64,000 nt of DNA from Mactra quadrangularis (GCA_025267735.1 CM046297.1:10476515-10540514), one strand, 5' to 3'; counted from the first letter of the stretch, positions 42,801 through 57,800 are shown. Translations and numbers: made by a program. Notes: generated from the sequence alone by a model not told the origin.

Positions 42801-45800
42801 TTAATATGTATTCAATACAAATAAAACAAATAAGGACCCATTATACGTTGCGGTATAAAAGCCTGTTCGGACAGATTCTGAATCGTATTAGGCCAAGTTC
42901 ATTTACGGGTTCCTATACTTGCTGGTCCTGAAACGTATTTGGTCTGGATAAGAAACCTGTTTGATCGGTTTCCGGACGTTTTCGGACTTAATCCGGGTCG
43001 TATTTTGATCGATTGAGTTTGGTGAGGCTCGAGTTATAAAGTGTATCTAGCTCACTTTTTAAAAACATTTGTCCTTAATAATTTATTTCCGAAATACTGT
43101 AAGAACGGTAGTCTTATTATTTACAAATTTAAACATATTTAATCATTTACCTAATAACGTTCATTATTGTTGATAAAAATGTTTCAGGAAATGATGCTTG
43201 AATTGTTACAAAATCAATTACAACCTGTTATTATTATGCCTGGTATAGAATTACGTGTACAAGGAATACAATGTCTTATCGTACATTATCTATCTGTGAT
43301 GTCACAATTTAAAGGCGATAAAACTCTACTTCAACCATTACTAGCATTGATAAATAATCCAAATGCTTGTCAAGTAAGTATTTGTCTATAGTAATACCTT
43401 GGTTGTAGTATTTATAAAAAAATTAACTAAAAAACAATAGTTCACTGTTATATATTATTATTTTTACTGTTAGTTTTTTTATAAATAATTTATACCATAT
43501 TTCTAGGAAACATAAACATAATATGAATAATACAGCAATTTACTATCAACATAAGTACATTTACATACATATATATATATAGCAAACCTATTTACATAAT
43601 TGCTGTCTTATTAAAGGGCATTATGAGGCAAATTCGGGACAACAATATCAATAATAGTAACATGAAATAACGAAACAATTAGCATGGCAGATATCAAAGG
43701 GCTTTAGTAACTGCCAAATTGGTCAATAAAGTACCATTGTTCTCAACTGCGAGTCCCAAAATCTGATATATTGGCGGTTTATTTTTGTAAACATACTAAA
43801 TAATAATATTATTCACTGTTGATTACAGTAAAAAAACTACCCTTAACATAATCATTGAATATGGTTATGTTTATATATACAAAATACAACTTGTTCATGA
43901 AAAGTAGGATAGAAACATTTACATATCCAAGTGCAAATTAATACATGTATAAGTCTATGAGACAGACATAAAAATTCCATATACTTGTATTTTTATTTAA
44001 ACATGTAATTGTAGTTTAAAATTTATGCCTTTCTCAAAAAATGTGTCTTTATTAACCTTTTAAAAAAGAAAAAGGTACTCCGTAATTGTTGACTAGCATC
44101 GATCTAAATATGGATATATGCAGCCTATTTTCACGTATATGCATATGTACGTGGACGCATTTGTTAAAAAAGTTTAAACGTGTCTATCATATTAATAGTT
44201 GGAAGAGTTGAAAATATGATTTCAGAAATATTATTTGCCTACAATGCCTGAGGATGATCTTGATGACGTTATTGAAGCATTATTGGCTCGTAGTAGAGTT
44301 GATGGAACAGATAGAAGTATGAAAGTCTACAGTAAGTTTGTATAGGTTTCAGTTTATAGCAGAGTAATTGGACAAGCTTTCATTCCCTATTATAAATATA
44401 AATCAAAGCACTGAAAGTACTGGGGTATTAATTGTATTACGGATTTTGAATGTACGATTTTCTAAATCAGAGTGATTTTCAGAACATCTTGAAATATATG
44501 TTCATTATATTATTCCATTTACGTACTACAGATCATATATCTCTAACAGTGTTCGTAAGTAGATGTCAAGCGTTGTAAAAATTTAAAGAGACAGTGGTTA
44601 ACAATGAATGTAATTTTGAAGGAACAATAGCATTGTGTACTGGTGGGTTAAAACCACAAAACCCGCTATTCAACAATTAACATGATTTACCACAAAACAA
44701 GATATCTAAACTTTATGGAACTGAAACAAAATGCATGTATATAAAAATCGTACCAAAGTTCTTAATATATATTTTGAAATGGTTTTAGAATTTCGCCATG
44801 CCTTTGGTTTATATCAGCTGACACCAAATTGTAGATTTATTACTAATTACCAATCACATGATTAATTTAGCTAAAGTATCTGTTTGGAACTCAATTGAAA
44901 TTACTAAGAATAGTTTTAATTACTGAGTAAAGACAACAAGGACAGCCATGCAATACAATTATCTCATATTCATTTGAATAACTACATCGAAAGAATAATT
45001 TAACTAAATTTGTGACTGCATATCTTACCCAAATTTCAAGGTCAAATTTCTTTATGAATAAATTACTTTCACCCCGTAGCAAAACATTGTAAAAATGTTA
45101 TATCACGGCTGTCAGTCAACATACTCGCCGTTGCTGGGAAGGATCTAACTCTGAATTTAGCTGTTAACCAGTTACTAGGCGCATGTTCCATCATTGACTT
45201 ATAAATGCCATCGAGAATTACCATTGATATTATTCCATGACCAAGCTCCAAGAACGAAGGTTCCGTCGATAAATCGAACCGCCTATTTCTAGCACTAGTA
45301 GACTTGTTCGCCACCAACTGAGCTTGCCTTGTGGCTAAGTCTGTAATAACGGCAGCCCAGTATATGCTTGTAAATTCAGAAAGTTTGCATACATGCTTAT
45401 ATCGTCTCCGAACCCTTTAAAATTTTCAACAAATAAAGATACAATTACAAAATGGGCATAACAACAATAATTTTTCATCCATATATCTTAACTAGAAATG
45501 TGTTTAACTTTAAGTCAAAAGTAAAAAATTCCCATGAATATATCCTCCCCATGTGAACCTGTGATACATCTTTGTATGGCAAATTTGGAGTGCTGGGGCA
45601 CTTCACTGATGTTTCTTCTAAGTCTACAATGTCAGGTTTTGAAGTAAGCGTCATTTTTTGAACTGATACAATGTTAGAACTAGCAATAAATGACTCAAGT
45701 TTTGAGATTCTATCATTTGTTAAAGTTAATGTAGTTTCTATGGGTTCAATAAGTGATTGAATTTTACCCATATGTAAGTCTATACCATTACAACAACCAG

Positions 45801-48800
45801 CCAAGGCCGTATTACATTGTAATATATCACCCTTTATAGATTGTACCGATCTAAGAATAGTTTTCATCTGATCGTTCCTGATTTTCTCGGATGCCACCAT
45901 CGTTTGCCTCAAATGGAGCACGTCGGCTTGTAAAGTTGATGTCGTGTCTTTCAGTAAAGTGATTTCAGCATAACTAGACGTACTATTCACATCATTTTTG
46001 CGATTTTTGTCGCCTGGAGTTCTCATAGGAGTATGAGACTGGGAACTTCTGGGTTTAGCATTACTAATAAGATCTTTTATTTCACTGAAATCTTCCCCTT
46101 CTAACACCGATACTAATTTATGTATGTCTGTGGCTAATTTGACTGAAAGTTTGTCACCTTTGCGAGTAGCCACTCTACGTTTTAATTCACTGTTCGGGCC
46201 ATATGGGAATTTGTCACAAGATTTCATAATATCAAAACACATTTGTCGTGCTTCCTCCAAGTTTGTCTCCGACGACCCATACTCTCTCAGTAGATGAGAT
46301 ATAAACAACCCCTCGGGGTAGTCTTTATACCAAGTTACCAGTTTGTTATATTTTAAGAGCAATTTGTCCTCTATATTGACACCAGATGGATTAAAATACG
46401 ATAAATTATCGCCTGAGTACGGTATTTTAACCTATGTATTGTCATCACCTGAGGCCATGATTGTATAGGTATTTTCACACTAAATAAGAAATTGTCAGAA
46501 CATACAATTTAATTCCTTTACAATAAACTAATACTTTTTGATACACTGAGCGACACTCAGACATCTGACCAATCATAATTTATTGTGATTGATTCTATTG
46601 TTTGTGCGTTTTTCATTAATTATGTTTAATGTAAAGGATTCTAAACCTCCTTATTGTCAATATCACATTCACTGTACTTTCCCATTTAATCACATATAAA
46701 AATCCATTAATTTAATAAAGTATATCCACGATTAATTTTGAATAAACCAGGAGAGGTAACAAAACACGTCCTCTGTCTAACTAGTTCAAAATATTTATTT
46801 TTTTTCAAATAGAGATACAATTACAAAATGGGCATAACACCATTAATTTTTCATCCATATATCGTAACTAAAATGTGTTTAACTTTAAGTCAAAAGAAAT
46901 AAAAAAATCCCATGAATATATCCTCCCCATGTGACTTTTCCAAATGGGAGAATTCTCCAACTATCAAAAAAAAGAAATATTTTGTCATTGGACACTCAAA
47001 TATAGTTTTCCTCAGTATTGTTTGAAATATGATTATAATGCCAAATATGCGATATTATCTTGCTATGCTTTCTTAAATGCTGTTCAAAATGCGTTTTCTT
47101 TTATAATATTGCTTTAATCAAAATTGCGAACAACTTTTACCTTCCCAGGTTGTAAACTGTAGATGAAAAAGGTTGTGATCGGACCGTTCGAATATTGTCA
47201 ACCATATACAAATTGCTGTGGTAATAAATAAGGTACTAAAAGAACGAGAAAGAGTGCACGGATGGAACACCCTATATATTTGAATTCCGGATTAGGTCTA
47301 TTGTTAAGCCACTGCCTGTTGATACATCAAAAGTATTGTATACATTTATACTATTTCAGAATGTCCCAATGGTCATCCATATATTATTGGAGATGTAAGT
47401 ATAATAATTATTTATGTGTCCAGATTTATATCAAAGAAACTTTATGTAAGAAAGGTTAACACCTTGTGCTTTCAATGTATGTTTGTTAATTATGTTTACT
47501 TGTTTTGATCAGATGTGAGTTAAAAAAAGTTAAAACCGATAAATGTTATTATGTACTAGCTGTACTATTTATTCTATGATAAGAACACATGGTTTAAACC
47601 AGACTTAATGCCGAGTCCATGTATGTATTGTGTCACTGTACTAGGAACTTACACATATAGTATTGGAAAACATTTCTGACTGGGATTATGCTCATTGAAA
47701 TACATTTTAGGACAAATGATTTAACTCAAGTAAATTTATTTCAATTTCAGTGTGGTCAGCCTAGGAGTGTTAGTAAATGTGTAGATTGTGGTGCTATTAT
47801 TGGTGGCGAAGATTACTCACTTCATCCAGGAAATAAACAACACACAGAGTTAGTCATAATACTTGTATACTAGGAAGTAGTTATAATTAAAATATTGCCA
47901 CAACAAATTGATTATATGTTCTACGGATTTTCTCCGTAAGCATTTGTCACGAGCGGATATAAATTGTCCATTGTTTGCATTTTTGGAAGTGAACAAAAGC
48001 CGAATTCAAATTAGCACTATTTCCAGGAACATTTATTTTGTAATATTTTATATATAAAAGCAAACAATGCTTGCAAAATATTGACTTTTTACCGAAAACA
48101 ACGTGAATGTGTAATTCAGAAAAAAACCATTATACATTACTTTATAATGCTTACAAGTCACAATGGTGACTAAACGTATGTTGATGTACTAAATATGGAT
48201 TTATGTGAACTACTATAGATAAATCCATCTTTTCTACTATTTAGATATTTTCTTCTAAACTTTAGCTTCAGATATAGATGTCTTTCTTCCTTCGGTTTTA
48301 TAATTTTGATCTTGAGATACAGCGAAATGGTAGTATAGTTAACACGATAAACTAATTTATTTAAATATGATTAAAATATATATAATAGTATCTATAATAT
48401 CGAATATGTCAATACTTGTGCAGCGGTATCAGTTTTTAGACGTGGTGTATTTAATATTTTACATGACCCTAAAGTTTGATATAACCTACTTTGCTAATGA
48501 CACTCTCATTTTAATAAATATTAAAGTCATAAAAGTGACGAGAAATAAGAACCATCATGATATCAAATAAAGCAAAAAAATTGCATAATAGTGATCTTTG
48601 GTCATTAAAATTACTAACTATGAATTAAAAATGCAGCGATTACCATCCATCACATAGATGACGACGGATGAAATAACCCAATTTTCCTTTCAGAGGCCAT
48701 TTCACGGAAATGGCCGATAAGACTCGTACGTCATCGGAAAATTACGACAGTTGCATATTAAACGGTGTTCCGGTAAAAAAAAACGTAATCATGATAAATG

Positions 48801-51800
48801 TCAAAGCTTGAAATATGCGGCACATACTTTGGTTTACCTCATTAAAGACACAACTTATCGCAATTTTGACATCTGTGTTGCACGCTGTTTTCGGGCTAGA
48901 TATAACGGTAGTATTTCAGTATGTTACGATAAATGAACATACTTTCTGAGGCCCTGCAATGACTACATGAACCTAGTTCAAATGCAGTGTTGATAATGAT
49001 CGTTTTATCACACACTTGAAAAATATTCATAATTGGCAATGATATTTGCTGTTTTGGGTTTGAGTTAAAATCTTTGATGCAACTGAAGTGATTTAAATCT
49101 GTCAATACAAACGCCGAGCAATCGGGTACAGCCGCCCGATTAGCTAAGTTGGTAGCTCGCAAGTCTACTGATTGAGAGGTCGTAGGTTTCATTTTAGAGC
49201 GGGGCATACTCTCGTGGAGCTTGGTTATGAAATTATTTCTACGGCCATTCTCCCTACTACCAATTATTTTTAATAATGTAGCGCAGTTGTCAGTCCCTGA
49301 CGAAAGTATGCGCTTAGTAGGTGGTTAAAAGCTAAATCTAGAGATTTAGCCTTTCCTGGAATAGTGAGCCGGTTGACTGACCGCCGTGATATAACTTATA
49401 TAATGTGAGCAACGGCGTTAAACCCCCAAAAAACAAGCAATCGAGAGCTGATACCACAGTGGATAAACAATTATGTTTTCCCGACTTGTTTTATCGCCAT
49501 TTGTGACCCATATATGGACGGTTTAGAGGGTTTGGTAGCCAAGTTTTGCACTGTGCAAGTACGCACTCAGGTATCAGCTCACGCTGATGAAATCTGGGGT
49601 TGCCTCATGCCAGTCTCGCAAATGCCCACCTGTCTATGTATCTTTGATCCCTCCAAACTCCCCGATTGCATAACATAGCCAAGAAACACACTTAGAGGCA
49701 TTTTCTTTATCTTGAATACAAGATATGTCTATCTTTATTCCCTTTAGGCCACCAGTCCTAAGTGCTCATTTGTTATACATGGTGAGCAGAATCATTCAGG
49801 ACAATCAATAAACCCCTGAAAATGCTGTGTTCTAGGTGGTGGAGGAAGTTTTACAACTTCAATAACAACATCCCAATTTCTGTCACGAATGAAAGACCTT
49901 AGTACTTCATGTTGATCATTTGTGACAAACATAACTATCCTTCTTCTAGCCATTTTACTTGACTGTATTTTGTTTTATAGTAGAATAAAATGAGTTTATA
50001 CAAGAGCAATGATTATTTCATAAGAAACGTATAGTTTGCATAAACATGTGTAATTTATATTTACCAAACAACCAAATTCAAAATTTACCTATGAACGAGC
50101 CTCAATTTATTTCACCTGCCAGTTAACACGAGAAAGTCATGAAACATGTAATACTTGAAATTTTCACGACTATTATGATATAACCACTATACTACAATTT
50201 TCCTTGATGTCCAGGATTTATAAGTTGTGTCTTTAAATAATGCGAGTCACGTGACTTACGGAAACAATCGGTAATTTTCGGCGCGGATTTTAAATCTTTT
50301 AGGACATGGCATGTCTTAAAATATTTATGAAATTTCATAATTGAATTAAATCAAGAGGCGGAAAATTTTTAATTTTTTTAACATGTCAAAAACTATTTAA
50401 ATATAAATACAATATGTCAAAAATGTTTTTTTTGCAAAATTAATTTTCTTTAATTTCGTCACTTATATATCTTTAATGTTACATTATAATGTGCCAATGA
50501 AACACTGACTATAGGTTACTTAAATAGAACCAGTGAGAGGGTTCAGTAAAGTCCGAACAGTTTTATGCTTGAAATCTTGTATTGGTCGAGTGGAAGACCC
50601 TCCGTGATTGCATAATGTAAATGTGGAAACGTTGAAATATTAGTAACCATATCGAATCCATTAAAATACAGGGATGACGCAAAAACAAATTGTAATCCTT
50701 ATTTCCATTGTGGTTCCTATAGTTAAGTAAATTGATGAATACCTTATAGTTCACCAGCGCGAATATGGCATTATAACATACATATAACACAGATAAATAG
50801 GATGATATAATGTTATAATGTTCATGTTATAGATGAACATGGGCATACATGTATAGGCATTTTATGTCTTTTGTGCATTAGATATAAAATGCAATTATCA
50901 TTAATGATAAACTATTTAAAACCTTTCTCTAAACAACCTTCATAGTTTCGCATAAGAAGTCGTTAAAATATACTTATAAACATGCACTATTTGCAATAAT
51001 CATACAATCGAAAACAAATATCATATTATATTAACAATTTAGTAATAATCACGCTTAAAAATAAAAATCTTGAGAGTTACTGTTATACATTCCCTACAAA
51101 TTATAGTAAGAGTACAGTCAATATTTGCATAATTTAATCATGATAATGTCAATCTATTAAAATACTGTCTAAGTAATTACAGTTTTGGTTATCATGTACT
51201 TAAACAGGGAAGACATGAGAGGACACCTTCTTGGTAAAGACAGGGAACATGGACCTAAACAATTAAGGATGTTAACGCCAGCACATTGCGCTACAACCAG
51301 ATTGATCGTACATCTATCTATGTACCTTGGATGTAGAAATAATGTAAAGGTAAATAAGTTTCCCATTGCTAAAACTTCTAGTGAGCGAAAAAGCTTGAAA
51401 TAAAATGTTGCAATTATTTAAAACGTTCGCTTTACTAAATCAAGATCAATACTAATAAATCAATGAAATATAATTTAAATTACATTTTAATAAAAATTCA
51501 CATGATTTCCATGTTTACACATAAGGATTGATCAGTTTACGGTTGCTATGTTATAGTTACAATTGTTAGTTGTACGAGTGCATGATTTCCATTAATTTAT
51601 ACTATTGGAATATCAAGCGTTCTCCTCGTCATTATTTAACAGCGTGATTATTTAATTTTCTTTACTGAAGGATATTCAAACTATGATCAAACCAGATATA
51701 TCACAAGATGAGGTAACTGACTATATATGGAATCATATACAACAAGATATAGATGATATTCATCAAGCTTTAGTTCGTAGTGTGGATGATGTCCTACTTA

Positions 51801-54800
51801 TCATGCATACAATTATAGATCATATTCTGAAATCACATGATGAAGGTTTGTATCATTGCATATTAGTAATTGTATTTTTAAAGTATATTTTAACAATAAT
51901 ATTGTCATTCTGCATGAAACTTTTAAACTTATGTACAAGTATCATCGTATAATCAGATAATCATTGAACACGTGCAGTATTTACGTAATCTTGCTATAGT
52001 TTACAAATATCATTGTCAATAGTTTAAATCACAATCATTGTGTTATCTAGTCAAATTAATATATAGTGATAACACGTGAAATATTTGCTTGAAATTGTGT
52101 ATTATCATGTAAAACAATGAGCATGTAATTGCATTTGGTAGGCGTGATGTAGGGTGTGTATTTTTTATACTAACAATATTTCTTGGAATCATGTTGCCAG
52201 TTCTCTAGAACAATCAGATTAGTAAATGATATTAATCTGGATTTGAATTAGGATTTTTTATTTACTCTTATATTTATTACATTAAAAACGGTAAATACAC
52301 GTCTGTGATGCGCATTTTTCAAGTACTAGATAATCCGACATTGATAACATAAGTATGCTTACAAGTTTTTTCTTGCAATCATATAATTAGGCACTGATTT
52401 AATTATAAGAGAATCTTGGAATTTATAAATTCAGATGAACAAGTTGCCGCTGATATTGCTCAATTATCTTCAAAAGATGGAAGAAAAAAATGGGAAGCGT
52501 TGTTCTCTACTACATATATACAACCATTATTACAGGTATGTCCATTACTTGGTTTATTTTATGATACTTGTTGTTAAGTCACTGAAAGAATATCTTTCAA
52601 GTCATGTTTCTTTTTGTCCTGATTTTTTTATTTGATCCTTCGTTTTCAGATTACAGATACGGTATGTATATTTGTTATTTGTTTCATTTGAAATATATGT
52701 TATCTGTATATTAGAATTATAATTACATACTATATTTATGATTTGCAGGATGTAGACTGCGCTTTAAAGAACAATAATCAATTGATTGCACAAGATCAAA
52801 GATTAGGTAAGCTATTGTGTCTTGAACGTCAAACTTACGTCATGCATTTAAAACATTTAAATACTTTATTAGTATTTGTCTTTGGTACTAACATTTAAAA
52901 GCCTTATAAAAACAATGATAACTATGAAATGATGTATCTAGTGAAGCCCCAGACAAAATATATAATAAGTGTTTTTGTTAAATTTGTTAAGAATATCTAT
53001 GTCGATCGCATATATAGGCTTGTGTAAACGTTTATTATGCATTTTGTAATTGTTTCAACTGACATTTAAGTATAACACAACTTTCCGATCAATTCAGTGA
53101 ATTTCAAATTCACAAAAAATATAAGGTCAAGACTCAACAAAACTCCAATAAGCTCACTTCCATTTATGAATTGATATCCAATCGCGTATTTTATGTGACA
53201 TATATTTTGATTGATTATTCTACAAGCCAAAGTTAATTTTAAACTTACATACGTCACAATACGTTGTGTTGTTCTTTCTGCTAGATTTGCTAGCAGCTCT
53301 GAGAAATTCTTTGTATCGTATGTTTTACAGGGAGGAATCGCTGTTCCAGATATTGAATGACAGCATTGTATTTATACATAAACCTCAACAATTTGGTACT
53401 TGAAATTATTTAGATGCATAAGAGTTGTTTTGTTATGCTTTCAAAACGTCATTTCTATCGATTGGTTAAATTCATCCAATTTAGGGTCATATGACAATGT
53501 AGTGAAATATTAAAAGAAACAAAAAAACCTTTTTGCAAATATTTAAAAACCTAGATATTTGATATGCACCATGATATTATGGTCCTCTAAGTATATTGTA
53601 CAAATTATTCACTGGTATTACCATTGACACGTTCACGATGGTCTTATGAGGTTTATAAAGTAAATTGCTCACTAGTTTTGGATCCTAGTCAAGAATGAAT
53701 ATTGTAAGTTTTATTTACTTTACTTACAATGTATTTTATTGTTTCAGGTGCCAATCCTCTATTATGTCATATATATGAGTCAGAAACACAATCTGAAAAA
53801 GAAGATCATAATTCATTACAGAATGTAGCGCGTGTATGGAGATATCGTACCCCCTTATCAATACAACATCTTAGGCAAAAACTAGATGCATATATAAGCA
53901 CAGGACAGCAGCAATTTAAAGTATTACAGCTATTTTTACAAAAGGTACATATTAAATCGTTATACATATTGTAGTTTTAATTTACAAATAATTTAATTGT
54001 ATCTTAAAATTTGGTATTTAATTTAAGTATTTTTGATATATTATATTCTCATACAGATTTTAAAAAATACAGTGTAGTATATTGAGAACGTACAGTAAGT
54101 TATAAGTACAATATTGATTATATGTATATTATATTAAGAAATGTTATCATAAATAATAAGCATGATGTATCATAACAAATGTTTATATACATAGTGATAA
54201 GATCTTAATGTATTCTTATCACATTGTGTTCGCATAGAAGAAAATTGTTATTATGACATTGCTTATCTATCAAATTTATCAATTTTTACAGGAATATTAT
54301 TTAAGAGCTATTAGATTTATTCCTAGTATTCTGAAACTACAACGAGCATTGTTTCAAAAATACCAGAGAAAATTAGACAAAACAGAAGCGTCACAAATTA
54401 CAGTAATACAACTCAAGAGAGGTAATTTAAAATATATGATTTAAGTTAATTCCTTGTAATATACGAGTACTGATATTTTTGTCCGACTGTCTTTATTCAC
54501 AAAGTCTGTGTTAGTTTTTTATGGACTGATATTGGTATGCCCTTCCCGTTTAGTATGTAGATGAAAACCAAGTTGTTATATTTTAATCATAAATTCAGAC
54601 TAACTGAATTTAGGACTTGGCCTTAATTTTACCTGTATGAATTGATAAGTAGATGTGTATTCATAAAGTCAATCAGCCTCTCAAGTTTATGAGTAAATTA
54701 CCTTTTTACATAAGCTGATATAATATTGAAGATAAGTTTTAATTATTGTTTAAAGTACATGACTGATTTAACTGCCCCAAGATGATGATCATAGGTTCCG

Positions 54801-57800
54801 GCATCTACTTCTGTTTATTTGGTACAGATTTTACTTTCTCTTGTTTAGTAATTGTAATACATTGAACAAGATATCCTGACATAATGTATTGGTTTTCATG
54901 AATATTTAGTATATGTTAATGATATTAAAATATATATACATGTATATGATATAGAAGCTGTAGCTGGATCTGAAACTGTTCAACTGTTACAAGATTTTTC
55001 TGATGCCTGGGATCTTGTGAGAGAACATTTAATTAAGTATCGTAAGTATAATAATGCCAAACTGTTCGATAATAGATATAAATAAATACGTTTTGCTAAA
55101 TAGCCGATTAACTTTATATTTAATGACGCAATCATATAAATTTATATTTAAATGCGCATTGGTTAGAATGTATTCTCCTTCAATGTTACCACCTTAGCTT
55201 CACGAAGTTGATACAGGACTTCAGTCAGAACTCCATGTGCCAAAATAATAACTTCTTAATCCTCAATTGCGTTTTATCATTGTGTTCCAATTCTGTAAGA
55301 TACATCTTGCAAAAATTCAGTTCTCTAATTAGAAATATTTACTCTAACGCCAATAATAGGTTATCAAAATTAAATAAATACCTTCGTTTAGTCTCGTTTT
55401 TATTTAATACACTAACATTGATGTTATATTTCCAGTATGTTCAACATCACTAGGTAGAATGGTTGTATCAAAGGAATATTGTAAACAATCTATTGTTGAT
55501 ACTACACCTATAGCTATGTTGTTACCTACAACAAGAGAAGCTGGTCTTTGTTCATATGCAATGTTAGATTTTCTTATGAGGAAACACAATGATTTCTTAG
55601 ATGCATATAAAAACGAATTATGCAGGTGAGATTATCAATATTTTCTTTGTATTGTTTCATTTAGCTTTATACTTTAAACGTTTTTCAAAATAAAGCTACA
55701 TATTTTTCTGATGTCTTCTTATTTTGCTCAAGGCTCAGGTTAATTGAATGGATAGCATGTTTGTAAAGTAAAAAGTCTGTTGAATTATTTTTGTAAGTAA
55801 CTGATGTGAAATATCGATTTGATTTGTTTGAGTGTAACTGCACATTAAAACAGGATATGAATAATCAAATAGTGTTATATTACAGGAATTTTACTTTTAC
55901 TACTGTGTCACCAAGGGATGTTACGTCTGCTCATTTGATTAGTTATCATCCTGATCATGATATCTTACCCATGATTCTAGCTAACTGTCAGTATTCATTT
56001 GAAATGGGTAAAGGCACGAAAATAGAATATGATTTTGCCGGACTAGAGAGACAGCTTATTGATAGGTTCTTATTTTCAAAATCTAGAATAGATGTTGGAA
56101 AAGTGTTGCAGGTACATTTATTGTTTTTGTTATTATTGCGTCCTTTGATTAAACTCGAAGGAATATATGTAAAACGTATAATATTAATGATAACCATGTA
56201 CCGATAAATTGTAATAGATTAATTTAGCTTATATTGATAATTAGCAAGATTAAGTCAGGAATTATTTTTCTAACTAAGATGTTGTTTGGCTGCTGACGCT
56301 GTAATAACTTGGGCAGTACATGTATGTTATAAAAAATCTCACGACATTGTAGTTATGCAATGTAAAATAATTCGACTAATACAGTACATACAGTAAATAG
56401 TTTTATTTAGTAAGCAAAGGTGTCTGGTCCAAAATACATATTATGACAACAATATAATACATACAATTAGTTATGTCTAATACAAATATTTATATACCAT
56501 AATGTTTACTCTCATATATTTAACATACAGGGTTGTTTGGTGACATTAGTCCATTAAAATTTAAAAGTTTTTCCAGAATTGTACCAAGAAAAGAGAAATT
56601 TATTTCTAATGTCAGAATATTTAAAATAATGGAAAAAGGCATAGAATTCACTGTCAATAAATGTATTTTGAATAGAAGATTCTAACATAGGCACGTGCGC
56701 TTTTACTCTTTATTTAATGTGACGTCATCATAATATTGAACAAAATGTAGCTCGTGACGGCTGTTATAATTTTATTCCCCATGTTAAATGAGCAAACCCG
56801 AAAATAGTGCCCGAGTTTATAACAGATTGACTTTAACAGATCCTTGGATGTCCGTAATAAACATGCCAGTAATTGAAAAACATGTACTAATCTTTTCACT
56901 TGAAGAAAAATGGTCTAAATTGAGTTTAAAACGAGTCTAGCATAAAAAGATCTACTTCAAGACAGTTTCTGATTCCAAGCAATCCCGATTCCGCTCTCTC
57001 ATTTCATTATGTCCTTCAATACAAAGATTTACTGTTTAGTTAAAGCCAAACTGTGCATAGCATAATATATTGAAACTGGCTACGTGTATTTGTTGAAGTT
57101 TCATATCCAAGTCGACACGAGCAGCACTGACTTTCTGAAAATCCATTCTTCCTTGACACGCGTTCATTAATCTAATTTATACCCAACCTTTTCGATAAAT
57201 TATCAATTAAATTGTCTGATAAAACACTACTATCCAGTAAAGATCCAATCATTCAAGCTGTATTTGCTATATTACGTTGAAAACAACTTAAAAATTATGC
57301 TACATCATCATGTGTAAATAAAATGTCACTCACTAAGGACAATGTCAAATGCTTTGTTTAATTCGCGACGCTTATTGTGTAGACTAAGGTTAAGCACACA
57401 AATTAAATTATGCAAATTCGTTTTTAGTTAGTGTTTTCTTTTTTTAGTAAATATTTTAGTATTATTTGTTTGGATTTAGAAGTACCTTTCTATGAGAATT
57501 TTGTAAAATAATGCTATTTTCGGCCTTTGATCTGGAAATGGATTTCAACAGCATGGCGTTTCTCACAGTTAAAATAGTTGTAAAAATATTTTTTATAGGG
57601 ATTCATTTTGGGATGTTAGAATCGAAATTACTTACAGTTGTCAATATTATAGTTGTATAATAAAATACAGGCACTCGTTTGAAACGCTTTTTAAATCACA
57701 CGTGCTAAAGCACTCGTGATTTAATCATCTATCATTAAAACTCATGCCTAAGTTATTTCTTAAATAGTATTCACAATGCGTTAACCCTCATAACAGCCAT

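Larger units (their letters stand above)
44332..47359. other. Intron 41 (3.0 kb), two elements in reverse orientation
   Basis: Holds a minus-strand family-1 SINE (45069-45334) and the direct-repeat-bounded coiled-coil ORF element (45431-46934). The frames at 44891-45082 and 45069-45317 (minus) are shadows, the second lying on the SINE. Confidence 0.7.
47849..51207. other. Intron 43 (3.4 kb)
   Basis: Contains the family-1 SINE at 49125-49435, a minus-strand Rep-like small ORF at 49792-49953, and a perfect 9-bp-arm palindrome GGCCATTTCACGGAAATGGCC (48695-48715; 21 nt, loop ACG). The rest is AT-rich. Confidence 0.65.

Noticed and set aside
42850..43045. GC-richer patch with three CGTATT(A/T)GG-like blocks in intron 39
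   Set aside because: Repeat-like, but no borders, inverted ends or second copy seen; too weak to call.
45069..45317. Minus-strand 82-codon frame next to the coiled-coil ORF
   Set aside because: Coincides with the reverse family-1 SINE; not a second exon of the ORF.
48695..48715. Perfect palindrome GGCCATTTC-ACG-GAAATGGCC
   Set aside because: Only 9-bp arms in a large intron with no flanking context; chance cannot be excluded.
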